Below are positions 1 through 6,263 of a DNA stretch of 7,779 bases, in pieces. A program made the position numbers and the translations under genes. Source of the stretch: Gammaproteobacteria bacterium (GTDB taxonomy: Bacteria > Pseudomonadota > Gammaproteobacteria > S012-40); contig JAOTSL010000145.1 of NCBI GenBank assembly GCA_029864945.1, positions 1 to 7,779 on the forward strand, given 5' to 3'. Within the stretch, counting starts at the first letter, position 1; every line of letters begins with the position of its first letter. The notes under the pieces were generated by a model, which made no database searches, had not been told where the DNA came from, and was given only the letters and a program-made list of their open reading frames with translations.

Positions 1-768
1 TGAATTTATAGGGTCCTGAATAAGAGGGACTATTAATGCTGTGCAAAAATAATCGGTAGAAAACATAGAAGAGGTATGTAGCACTGGTTTTTTGTTATGT
101 ATGTCCAGTAGTTTTGCGGTATTTCGTTTTTGTCTATTTTCAAAATAGTAATTATATAAGGCAGGTTGTTTTTCTTTGATAAGCTTAGCAACGGCAATTG
201 TTGCCAACACATCAGACAATGCATCGTGGGCTGCTTCGTGTGACAGATTATTCGCTTCTGTTAATTGTTCTAAACGATAGCTGGGCCGCCCGTCTTCATG
301 TGTTGGCCAGTTTATACCATCGGGCCTTAAGGCGTGTGTTACTCGTACTAAATCAATAATGTCCCATCGTGAATTTCCGTTTTGCCATTCTCTATCGTAG
401 GCCGGGAACAAATTTCGATACAGCGAGTAGCGGGTGAACTCATCGTCAAATCGCAAGCTGTTATAACCGGCAACGCAGGTATTAGCTTGAGAAAACTCAT
501 CCAAAATAGTTTGAATAAAAGTTGTTTCAGGTATGCCATCACGAAGTGTTTTTTGTGGTGTTATACCGGTTATTAAACACGCTTCCGGCTCGGGCAAAAA
601 ATCGTTAGCTGGCCTAGCATATATCATCAGTGGCTCACCAATGATATTTAGTTCAAGGTCAGTACGAATGCCGGCAAATTGAGATGGGCGATCGGTCTTT
701 GGATTTGTGCCGAATGTTTCATAGTCATGCCAGTAGATACTGGGCGTATTTGTTTGTTTTTTTATCAT
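1..768 (-). CDS. sbcB: Exodeoxyribonuclease I, N-terminal part (runs off left edge)
   Basis: Exonuclease I degrades single-stranded DNA 3' to 5' and acts in recombination and mismatch repair. The window holds the first 256 codons, open to base 1; the E. coli protein has about 475 residues, so the C-terminal SH3-like and helical domains lie outside. The DEDDh exonuclease domain is clear. HDYETFG (residues 14-20) supplies D15 and E17, GYNSLRFDDE (101-110) supplies D108, and AHDALSD (180-186) supplies H181 and D186. These match the E. coli catalytic positions in number and spacing. Further family blocks are LITGITPQ (65-72), NSRWDIIDL (132-140) and RPDGINWP (148-155). The ATG at 768-766 is the only sensible start; an AAGG lies about 15 nt upstream, which is rather far. 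It is transcribed divergently from the transporter. Identification is near certain. The truncation is the window edge, not a broken gene. Confidence 0.96.
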   Translation of the reverse strand, partial: MIKKQTNTPSIYWHDYETFGTNPKTDRPSQFAGIRTDLELNIIGEPLMIYARPANDFLPEPEACLITGITPQKTLRDGIPETTFIQTILDEFSQANTCVAGYNSLRFDDEFTRYSLYRNLFPAYDREWQNGNSRWDIIDLVRVTHALRPDGINWPTHEDGRPSYRLEQLTEANNLSHEAAHDALSDVLATIAVAKLIKEKQPALYNYYFENRQKRNTAKLLDIHNKKPVLHTSSMFSTDYFCTALIVPLIQDPINS

Positions 769-854
769 TTGTATTTTTGTATGCCTTACAAACTTGAATT
801 TCACCCCAATTTACATAACAATTCAGGTAATTGCGAACAAAAAGAGATATATCC
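769..854. promoter_or_regulatory. Divergent sbcB / NSS transporter promoter region
   Basis: This 86-bp gap must contain the start signals of both flanking genes. On the minus strand, towards sbcB, there is TTGTTC (840-835), a 17-nt spacer, and TATGTA (817-812) preceded by TG (820-819), giving a plausible extended -10 promoter. On the plus strand the best match is TTGAAT (794-799), 17 nt, AACAAT (817-822), which lacks a T at the first -10 position and is weak. The two candidates overlap, so the genes may compete for polymerase. Box matching was done by eye only. Confidence 0.35.
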
Positions 855-2216
855 ATGAGTGAACAAAGGGAATCCGTCCACGGTTTATGGTCTAGTCGCT
901 GGGTATTTATACTGGCTGCAACAGGTTCCGCTGTGGGGTTGGGTAACATTTGGAAATTTCCCTATATCGCAGGTGAAAATGGCGGTGGTGCATTTGTACT
1001 AATCTATTTGCTTTGTATCGCCGTAATTGGCGTTCCCATTATGATGGCTGAAATTTTAATGGGCAGACGTGGGCGTAGCACTCCTATTAATACACTTCGT
1101 CATTTGTGTGGTGAGGCAAAGGCTCATCCAGCTTGGCAGATTATTGGCTGGTCGGGGATGTTGGCCGGTTTTCTTATTCTTTCTTTTTATTCGGTGATTG
1201 CCGGCTGGGCCTTATCTTATATTCTCGATTCCATATCGGGTACTTTTTATGATGCGACTGCTGAGCAAGTTGGTAAAAATTTCAGTGATTTATTAGCTTC
1301 TCCAGGTACGCTTATTTTTTGGCATACCGCATTTATGATTATGACCATGGTGGTGGTTGCGCGCGGTGTTAAGAATGGCCTAGAAAAAGCTGTTCGAATT
1401 TTAATGCCGGCGTTGCTAATTTTGCTTTTGGTCATGGTGGGTTATGCCATGAGCATGGGTGAATTTATGCGTGGGGTTGAGTTTTTATTTAAACCCGACT
1501 TCGGTAGAATTACCGCGAACGGTGTATTGATTGCCATGGGGCATGCATTTTTTACGCTGAGTCTGGGCATGGGGGCGATTATGATTTATGGTGCGTATTT
1601 GCCAAATAACGTATCTATTGCCAAAACCAGCATTATCATCGCGCTCGCTGATACATTTGTTGCGCTGCTTGCGGGATTGGCTATTTTCCCCATTGTGTTT
1701 TCAAATGGCCTTGAACCGGGAGCGGGTCCTGGGCTCATTTTCCAAACACTGCCGATTGCCTTTGGTCAAATGCCGGGGGGCATTGTATTTGGTACATTGT
1801 TTTTTATCCTGTTAACATTTGCTGCCTGGACTTCATCTATTTCCATTATTGAACCGGTAATAACCTGGCTTGTGGAAAATAAAAATATGAGTCGTACTCG
1901 TGCCTGTACGATTGCGGGTGGATTAACCTGGTTAGCTGGTTTGGGAACAGTTTTATCGTTTAACGTAACGGCTGATGTAAAACTCTTTGATAAAACATTT
2001 TTCGATTTAGTGGATTACCTAGCCTCCAACATTATGTTGCCATTAGGTGGTTTGTTGATGTCGATATTTGTTGTGTGGGTGTTGCCAAAAGTGATCACCG
2101 CAGAAGAGCTGAATATTGGGCAGGGTGCAGGTTTTAAGCTTTGGTTTTTCTTGTTGAAATTTGTTGCGCCAATTGCTGTTATAATTATATTTTTAAACGT
2201 TATAGGCATAATATGA
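855..2216 (+). CDS. Sodium-dependent transporter, NSS/SNF (LeuT-fold) family
   Basis: A 453-residue inner-membrane protein of the neurotransmitter:sodium symporter family, which couples uptake of amino acids or related amines to Na+ entry; the substrate cannot be read from the sequence. TM1 carries the signature AATGSAVGLGNIWKFPY (21-37), whose unwound centre binds Na+ and substrate. TM6 has FFTLSLGMG (232-240), and TM8 has AAWTSSISIIEP (323-334), corresponding to the Na2-site region. By eye there are 11 hydrophobic spans, the last at about 430-453, so the protein lacks TM12. This fits the short bacterial 11-TM subgroup (MhsT/Tyt1-like) in both length and topology. I chose ATG at 855 because AAAGAGA (841-847) sits 7 nt upstream; an in-frame TTG at 831 would add eight polar residues and has no good ribosome site. 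The stop overlaps ratA by ATGA, suggesting translational coupling. The family call is secure; the substrate is unknown. Confidence 0.93.
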   Translation: MSEQRESVHGLWSSRWVFILAATGSAVGLGNIWKFPYIAGENGGGAFVLIYLLCIAVIGVPIMMAEILMGRRGRSTPINTLRHLCGEAKAHPAWQIIGWSGMLAGFLILSFYSVIAGWALSYILDSISGTFYDATAEQVGKNFSDLLASPGTLIFWHTAFMIMTMVVVARGVKNGLEKAVRILMPALLILLLVMVGYAMSMGEFMRGVEFLFKPDFGRITANGVLIAMGHAFFTLSLGMGAIMIYGAYLPNNVSIAKTSIIIALADTFVALLAGLAIFPIVFSNGLEPGAGPGLIFQTLPIAFGQMPGGIVFGTLFFILLTFAAWTSSISIIEPVITWLVENKNMSRTRACTIAGGLTWLAGLGTVLSFNVTADVKLFDKTFFDLVDYLASNIMLPLGGLLMSIFVVWVLPKVITAEELNIGQGAGFKLWFFLLKFVAPIAVIIIFLNVIGII

Positions 2217-2668
2217 CTACAATCAATCGCAGTGCACTTGTGCCGTTTTCTGCGAATGACATGTTTAAGTTGGTTGATGATATTGAAAGGTATGCTGAGT
2301 TTTTGCCCTGGTGTAAATCAACCAATATAATAGACCGAGCAACTGGTGGTAATGATAATAGTGGCGAAGTAATAGCCAGTATCGATATTTCCAAGGCAGG
2401 TATTCATAAAACATTCACTACTCGAAATATAAATACCAACGCAAGTCAGATTGAAATGAACCTGGTAGATGGGCCTTTTAAAAGCCTGCACGGTTACTGG
2501 CGATTTACGGCACTAAATGAAAGCGCCTGCAAAGTATCGCTGGATATTGAATTTGATTTTTCCAACCAATTACTGAGTATGACATTAGGACCCGTTTTTA
2601 GTCAGATTTGTAATTCATTAGTTAATGCGTTTGTTGGCCGAGCAGCAGTGGTTTATGGCCGCAATTAA
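2213..2668 (+). CDS. ratA: RatA family protein (START/SRPBCC fold, COQ10-like)
   Basis: A 151-residue protein of the polyketide-cyclase/START-like fold, homologous to E. coli RatA (YfjG) and to mitochondrial Coq10. In E. coli it was reported to bind the 50S subunit and block 70S formation; Coq10 relatives bind ubiquinone and support respiration. Which role applies here is not decided by sequence. Diagnostic blocks are RSALVPFSANDMFKLVDDIE (6-25), YAEFLPWC (27-34), KAGIHKTFTTRN (61-72) and NLVDGPFKSLHGYW (83-96). The start is the ATG at 2213, inside the ATGA overlap with the transporter stop, with AGG at 2204-2206 as a modest ribosome site. The reading frame stays open farther upstream, but this adds a cysteine-rich, non-homologous extension that overlaps the transporter. 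rnfH follows after 67 bp. Its usual partner smpB is not adjacent. Confidence 0.93.
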   Translation: MTTINRSALVPFSANDMFKLVDDIERYAEFLPWCKSTNIIDRATGGNDNSGEVIASIDISKAGIHKTFTTRNINTNASQIEMNLVDGPFKSLHGYWRFTALNESACKVSLDIEFDFSNQLLSMTLGPVFSQICNSLVNAFVGRAAVVYGRN

Positions 2669-2692
2669 TTCAGTAACTACTTAGTTGTTAAT

Positions 2693-2718
2693 AGCAGTTA
2701 CTAAAAGCAGTTATTAAA
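2693..2718 (+). repeat. Two-copy 13-bp tandem repeat in the ratA-rnfH gap
   Basis: AGCAGTTACTAAA (2693-2705) is followed without a gap by AGCAGTTATTAAA (2706-2718), 12 of 13 bases identical. AGTTACT in the first unit (2696-2702) is also the inverse of AGTAACT at 2672-2678 just after the ratA stop, so a weak 7-bp hairpin with a 17-nt loop is possible. The repeat lies 17 bp before the rnfH ATG. It has no T-run and is not a convincing terminator. Confidence 0.7.
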
Positions 2719-2735
2719 AAGTCGAGTAATAAAAT

Positions 2736-3068
2736 ATGCCATCAACTGAAATATTAAAAATCCCCGTAGAGTTAGCCTATGCGTTACCAGATCATCAAAT
2801 TTTAATGAGCTTGGATGTAGAAGCAGGCACAACTGTGGGGCAGCTTGTTGAGCTATCCGGTATATTGGAAGAATTTCCTGATATTGATCTGAAAAAAACC
2901 AATAAAATTGGTATTTTTGGCAAATTGACTAAACCTGATGCCGTGCTGAGAGAAAAAGACAGAGTTGAAATATATCGCCCGTTAATAGCTGATCCTAAAG
3001 AAGTGCGCCGACGGCGAGCGGCTGAAGGTAAGGCGATGAAAAAAGGTGGCGGGGATATTCCGGGTTAG
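2736..3068 (+). CDS. rnfH: RnfH/RatB family ubiquitin-like protein
   Basis: A 110-residue soluble protein of the RnfH family (UPF0125; RatB/YfjF in E. coli), predicted to have a beta-grasp, ubiquitin-like fold. The family was named from the Rhodobacter rnf electron-transport locus, but in gammaproteobacteria it sits beside ratA and bamE, and its biochemical role is unsettled. Recognisable blocks are VELAYALPDHQ (11-21), FPDIDLKKTNKIGIFGK (47-63) and the hallmark DRVEIYRPLIADPKEVRRRR (75-94). A lysine/glycine-rich tail (96-110) follows the arginine run and is slightly longer than in E. coli. The start is ATG 2736, with only a weak GAG (2724-2726) as ribosome site. It probably shares the ratA transcript and converges on bamE. 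No rnfABCDGE genes are in the window. Confidence 0.93.
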   Translation: MPSTEILKIPVELAYALPDHQILMSLDVEAGTTVGQLVELSGILEEFPDIDLKKTNKIGIFGKLTKPDAVLREKDRVEIYRPLIADPKEVRRRRAAEGKAMKKGGGDIPG

Positions 3069-3084
3069 ATAGCTGATGTTAAAT

Positions 3085-3132
3085 GAGAAAGCGGTTGATT
3101 AATAACCGCTCTCTTGATGGGAGTTATTTTTT
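3085..3132. terminator. Convergent rnfH / bamE terminator region with overlapping hairpins
   Basis: Two alternative hairpins share bases. Hairpin A is AGCGGTT (3090-3096) paired with AACCGCT (3104-3110), loop GATTAAT. Hairpin B is CTCTC (3109-3113) paired with GGGAG (3119-3123), one G-U pair, loop TTGAT, then TTA and a run of six T (3127-3132), a classical plus-strand terminator for rnfH. Read on the minus strand, hairpin A is followed by TTCTCATTT, a poorer U-tract that may end bamE. The two structures cannot fully form together. Terminator calls are from inspection only. Confidence 0.65.
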
Positions 3133-3157
3133 AATTGTATCTATTATTGAGATCTAT

Positions 3158-3463
3158 TTATTTAACAATTTTAACTAACTTATCGCCTTCAAAATAAACC
3201 GATAAGTGGCGATATTCGGTGATTTCTCGTTTGTCCCCTGGTTGCTCGGTGAAAACATAATCCCATCTGTCGGCATGGAAAGGGTCAGTTAAAAGCGGGC
3301 TACCCATAACGAATCGAACCTGGCGCTTGCTACTGCCAATTTTAAGCTGATCAACCATCTCATCTTTGATAATATTGCCTTGCTGTATGTCCAGACGATG
3401 AACTGTGCACCCATTGGTGCTGATTAATGCTACAAATAACAGGAAAATCATTGTTTTAGTCAT
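3158..3463 (-). CDS. bamE: Outer-membrane assembly lipoprotein BamE (SmpA/OmlA)
   Basis: A 101-residue lipoprotein of the beta-barrel assembly machine, anchored to the inner leaflet of the outer membrane, where it binds BamD and phosphatidylglycerol and supports OMP folding. It has a short signal peptide with a hydrophobic core (IFLLFVALI, 6-14) and a lipid-accepting Cys19. Then come the family blocks DIQQGN (25-30) and the core MGSPLLTDPFHADRWDYVF (53-71). The two-helix, three-strand domain ends at the C-terminus, so the E. coli tail (113 residues in all) is shortened. I prefer ATG at 3463-3461, since GACGAG and GTGAG precede it at usable spacing; a GTG at 3472-3470 would add three residues. 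The lipobox is odd: STNGC has Thr at -3 and Asn at -2, where Leu and Ala/Ser are usual. The gene is divergent from fur, as omlA is from fur in Pseudomonas. Confidence 0.93.
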   Translation of the reverse strand: MTKTMIFLLFVALISTNGCTVHRLDIQQGNIIKDEMVDQLKIGSSKRQVRFVMGSPLLTDPFHADRWDYVFTEQPGDKREITEYRHLSVYFEGDKLVKIVK

Positions 3464-3756
3464 AAAACTCACTCGTCTAGGGTTATATTCTTTGTTATGT
3501 AAATATTTAAGTAAATATTTAAGTAAATATTTAAGTAAATAGTTCAGTAAACGGTTCAGTGAAAAACTCAGTAAAAGCTGCCATTCTCGGACAGGTTCCG
3601 GGACATTATCCTTGAAAAATCAGTCTGGCGCGAGTTTAGTATGTAAGAAAAGTATACTGAATATGGGATAAGGAAATTAAGTTGACCATATGAGTTAACT
3701 AAATGCGCCGCCCCTTGGCTAAATATCATGAAACAGCAAACTTTTAGGATTAGAAA
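3464..3756. promoter_or_regulatory. bamE-fur divergent intergenic region
   Basis: This 293-bp gap must drive bamE leftwards and fur rightwards. It contains the 12-bp tandem repeats nearest bamE (3501-3572). It also contains the perfect palindrome AGTATACT (3651-3658), which places a TATACT -10-like hexamer on both strands; neither has a convincing -35 at 16-18 bp. TTGACC at 3682-3687 is a good -35 by itself but has no matching -10. TAGGA at 3745-3749 is the fur ribosome site. No convincing 19-bp Fur operator was found; CATTATC at 3604-3610 is only a half-site. Promoter positions remain unassigned. Confidence 0.5.
3501..3572. repeat. Six-unit 12-bp tandem repeat upstream of bamE
   Basis: Three identical units AAATATTTAAGT (3501-3512, 3513-3524, 3525-3536) are followed by three decaying ones: AAATAGTTCAGT, AAACGGTTCAGT and GAAAAACTCAGT (3537-3572). 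The period is exactly 12. The last positions of the unit (CAGT or AAGT) are kept while the first eight diverge. Each perfect unit contains the palindrome AAATATTT. The array begins 37 bp before the bamE start codon, so it probably lies in the bamE promoter or 5' leader. Confidence 0.9.
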
Positions 3757-3775
3757 TTGGATAAACAAAATTTAA
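3728..3775 (+). CDS. Candidate 15-codon leader ORF overlapping the fur start (uof-like)
   Basis: ATG at 3728-3730 opens a 15-codon frame (MKQQTFRIRNWINKI) that ends at TAA 3773-3775. It lies in the +1 frame relative to fur and runs over the fur TTG start. E. coli fur is translationally coupled to an upstream overlapping ORF called uof, so a similar arrangement is conceivable. Against it: no purine-rich ribosome site precedes this ATG, its length is within chance, and its stop is 13 nt past the fur start codon. I do not claim sequence similarity to uof. Confidence 0.25.
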   Translation: MKQQTFRIRNWINKI

Positions 3776-4164
3776 AAGATGCAGGCTTAAAAGCGACATT
3801 GCCTAGGGTGAAAATACTTGAAGTATTAGAGCAAACGGATAATACGCATATGAGTGCTGAGGACATATGTAATGTGTTTGCAGAAAATAATGAAGATATC
3901 GCACTCGCGACGGTTTATCGAGTACTAACCCAGTTTGAAGCGGCGGGTATGGTGTGCCGGCACCGATTTGAAGACGGGCGTGCAGTTTTTGAGCTTAACA
4001 GAGGGGATCATCATGACCACCTTGTGTGCATGAAATGTGGAGAGGTTGTTGAATTTGTAGATAGCATCATAGAAGAACGTCAAGAACAAATTGCCAAAGA
4101 TGCCGGTTTTGAAATGACGGATCACTGTTTGTATATCTATGGTATCTGCGGAAGTTGTAAATAG
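3757..4164 (+). CDS. fur: Ferric uptake regulator Fur
   Basis: A 135-residue dimeric metal-responsive repressor that binds Fe(II) and shuts off iron-acquisition promoters. The winged-helix DNA-binding half contains LKATLPRVKILEVL (11-24) and the recognition region ALATVYRVLTQFEAAG (49-64). The metal sites are intact: H31, E79, H86, H88 and E99 for one site, and HHDH H85/D87 with E106 and H123 for the other. Both structural zinc pairs are present, C91xxC94 and C131xxC134, as in E. coli Fur; Pseudomonas aeruginosa Fur lacks them. The protein ends right after the last cysteine pair, without the His-rich E. coli tail. The start must be TTG at 3757, since an in-frame TAG sits two codons upstream and the next Met is residue 32; TAGGA (3745-3749) lies 7 nt before it. 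The stop shares a G with the next gene's GTG. Confidence 0.97.
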   Translation: MDKQNLKDAGLKATLPRVKILEVLEQTDNTHMSAEDICNVFAENNEDIALATVYRVLTQFEAAGMVCRHRFEDGRAVFELNRGDHHDHLVCMKCGEVVEFVDSIIEERQEQIAKDAGFEMTDHCLYIYGICGSCK

Positions 4165-5126
4165 TGACAACATTAAATGTGACAAATGGTGATTCAGTCA
4201 TTCAAATCATGCAGCAGGCTGGGATAGGAGGGGACTTGTTGCCCTGGCGGGATGTATTGCACGAAGGGCCAGTTCCCGCTGGATTATCTCTGCAGGAAAT
4301 GTCTGAAGTGCGTGTCAAGTTTATCGCAAATCAAAATTGGGCCAAACTTGATGAGGTTAGAGAGTGGTTTCACTATCGCGATAATTTGTTAAGCAACTTC
4401 AGAAATTATGAGCGAGTTGTGCTTTGGTTTGAGCATGACCTTTACGATCAGTTACAAATTATCCAAATCCTTACCTGGTTTGCCTCACAGGATCTCGAAA
4501 ATACCAATATACATCTTATATGCACAGACAATTATCTGGGAATGCTCAGTCCAGCAGAAATGAGCGAACTGGAAAATCATGCACAACCGTTGCTGTATGA
4601 GCAAGTCGTAATCGCAACCACTGCATGGCAAACCTACACACTAGATACGCCACTTGAGTGGCAAAACCTGTTGCAGCAGGACACCTCGTGTTTGCCATTT
4701 CTTGCCGATGCCGTAAAGCGTATCTTGCAAGAATACCCTGATGCAAAAACAGGTCTGACATTAACTCAAAAACAAGCTCTATTAGCATTACAGCAAAAAG
4801 CGATGCCCGCCGGACAATTGTTTACTGCCTACCAGCAAAGTGAAGAACGGCGATTTATGGGGGATACTCAATTTTGGGGATACCTTGCACAAATGCTGGA
4901 AGGTGATTTACCGCTAATTAAATTACCTGAAGGACAAACGTTAACATTACCAGCATCTCCCGATCAGATTCTTTCAATTACAGAGGTTGGGCAGCAAGTC
5001 ATAAACGGTGAGCTGCAATGGCCCGGATTAGGTAATATAAACCGCTGGATAGGTGGCGTGCATTTAAAGGCTGATAATATTTGGGTTTGGGATGAGGTAG
5101 AAGAAAAGATAGGTCGGCAGAAATAA
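4164..5126 (+). CDS. DUF1835-type protein of unknown function
   Basis: A 320-residue, apparently cytoplasmic protein with no signal peptide or membrane span. From memory of the family, the N-terminal part is a DUF1835 domain: VTNGDSV (6-12), the strong block WRDVLHEGPVP (28-38) and VVLWFEHDLYDQLQIIQIL (85-103). A C-terminal, possibly winged-helix part follows (about 190-320), with AVKRILQEYPD (183-193), EERRFMGDTQFW (227-238) and RWIGGVHL (284-291) ahead of a WVWD ending. No catalytic motif is known to me and no function is assigned. The start is GTG at 4164, overlapping the last base of the fur TAG; GGAAG (4150-4154) inside fur is the ribosome site. This one-base overlap implies cotranscription and coupled translation with fur. 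In Pseudomonas, recN lies on the other side of fur. A 76-bp gap without an obvious terminator or strong promoter separates it from tdh. Confidence 0.85.
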   Translation: MTTLNVTNGDSVIQIMQQAGIGGDLLPWRDVLHEGPVPAGLSLQEMSEVRVKFIANQNWAKLDEVREWFHYRDNLLSNFRNYERVVLWFEHDLYDQLQIIQILTWFASQDLENTNIHLICTDNYLGMLSPAEMSELENHAQPLLYEQVVIATTAWQTYTLDTPLEWQNLLQQDTSCLPFLADAVKRILQEYPDAKTGLTLTQKQALLALQQKAMPAGQLFTAYQQSEERRFMGDTQFWGYLAQMLEGDLPLIKLPEGQTLTLPASPDQILSITEVGQQVINGELQWPGLGNINRWIGGVHLKADNIWVWDEVEEKIGRQK

Positions 5127-5202
5127 AAAAAAGATGCCCTAAATATTTCTGTGTGGCCGCCGAATGCTTTAATTATCCAACGTTATTTTAAAGGTTCTAT
5201 CC

Positions 5203-6249
5203 ATGAAAACCATGAAAGCATTAGTAAAAAAGTACGCCAAAGAAGGTTTGTGGCTGGAAGATGTACCTGTTCCAGAGATAGGTAATAACGATGTTTTAGT
5301 TAAGATTCAAAAAACGGCCATTTGCGGAACGGATATCCACATTTATAACTGGGATGAATGGGCGCAAAAAACAATTCCAGTTCCGATGACGGTAGGCCAT
5401 GAGTTCGCTGGTGTTGTTGCTGAGGTGGGTGCCAATGTTGAAGGGATCAATATAGGTGATGTTGTTTCCGGTGAAGGTCATATTGTTTGTGAGCGCTGCC
5501 GTAATTGTTTGGCCGGACGCCGTCATCTTTGTCCGAACACTATTGGGATAGGTGTTAATCGCACAGGTTGTTTCGCTGAGTACCTTTCTATTCCAGCAAA
5601 AAATGTTTTCAAACCAAGCAAGGCTATTCCCACAGATGTTCTCGCCTGTTTCGATCCTTATGGCAATGCGGTTCATACAGCGTTGTCTTTTAATATGGTT
5701 GGTGAGGATGTATTGATCACAGGCGCAGGCCCAATTGGCATAATGGCGGCAATGGTTGCTGCGCATTGCGGGGCGCGTAATATAGTTATAACAGACCTTA
5801 ATGATTACCGCCTGGATTTGGTGAAAAAAATAGTCCCAAAAGCGATTCCTTTGAATGTAAATGATGATGCCATAAGCACAGAGTTTATGCACAGTTTAGG
5901 TATTTTTGAAGGCTTTGATGTGGGTATGGAAATGTCGGGTTCACCACATGCTTTCCGAGATATGTTAAGTAAAATGATTAATGGTGGCAGTATTTCTATG
6001 TTGGCTATTATGCCAAATGGCACCGGAATCGACTGGGATAAAGTTGTTTTTAAAGGCTTAAATATTAAAGGTATTTACGGCCGTGAAATTTATGAAACCT
6101 GGTACAAAGGTTCGATGATGGTGCAAAGTGGTCTTCCGCTAGAGAAAATTATTACTCATCGTTATCATTTCACTGATTTCCAAAAAGGATTTGATGTTAT
6201 GCGTTCAGGGCAATCCGGGAAAGTTATTTTAAATTGGGAAGCCAATTAG
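5203..6249 (+). CDS. tdh: L-threonine 3-dehydrogenase
   Basis: Oxidises L-threonine with NAD+ to 2-amino-3-ketobutyrate in the cytoplasm; the product passes to Kbl. The 348-residue protein is a zinc medium-chain dehydrogenase. The N-terminal catalytic domain has C41 in KTAICGTDIHIYNWDEW (37-53) and H66-E67 in VGHEF for the catalytic zinc. H93 in SGEGHI matches the E. coli residue tied to threonine specificity. The structural zinc cysteines are C96, C99, C102 and C110. The Rossmann domain has GAGPIG (174-179) and the NAD-selecting D198 at the end of the second strand (VITD). ATG 5203 is chosen because AAGG (5191-5194) is 8 nt upstream; a second in-frame ATG at 5212 would give nearly the E. coli N-terminus. 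kbl follows after 14 bp. The order tdh-kbl is the reverse of the E. coli operon. Confidence 0.97.
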   Translation: MKTMKALVKKYAKEGLWLEDVPVPEIGNNDVLVKIQKTAICGTDIHIYNWDEWAQKTIPVPMTVGHEFAGVVAEVGANVEGINIGDVVSGEGHIVCERCRNCLAGRRHLCPNTIGIGVNRTGCFAEYLSIPAKNVFKPSKAIPTDVLACFDPYGNAVHTALSFNMVGEDVLITGAGPIGIMAAMVAAHCGARNIVITDLNDYRLDLVKKIVPKAIPLNVNDDAISTEFMHSLGIFEGFDVGMEMSGSPHAFRDMLSKMINGGSISMLAIMPNGTGIDWDKVVFKGLNIKGIYGREIYETWYKGSMMVQSGLPLEKIITHRYHFTDFQKGFDVMRSGQSGKVILNWEAN

Positions 6250-6263
6250 AGGGAACTAAAAAA

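Noticed and set aside
1..768. sbcB as a pseudogene, because no complete frame is seen
   Set aside because: The frame is open for all 256 codons with every catalytic residue in place; it is cut only by the window boundary.
2213..3068. ratA-rnfH (RatA/RatB) as a toxin-antitoxin system
   Set aside because: The names suggest a pair, but both belong to conserved housekeeping families and RnfH is not an established antitoxin. Nothing in the sequence supports a defence or addiction module.
3604..3610. Fur-box half-site CATTATC upstream of fur, suggesting autoregulation
   Set aside because: Only 7 of 19 positions can be aligned with confidence and the other half is absent; such heptamers are common in AT-rich DNA.
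3568..3768. 66-codon minus-strand frame in the bamE-fur gap
   Set aside because: It has no ribosome site that I can see and no similarity. It runs over the fur start and the promoter region, and it ends where the repeat array begins. Chance is sufficient.
5296..5892. 198-codon minus-strand open frame inside tdh
   Set aside because: It lies wholly antisense to a strongly identified tdh, shows no recognisable family, and is rich in Asn/Thr/Cys as expected of a shadow frame.
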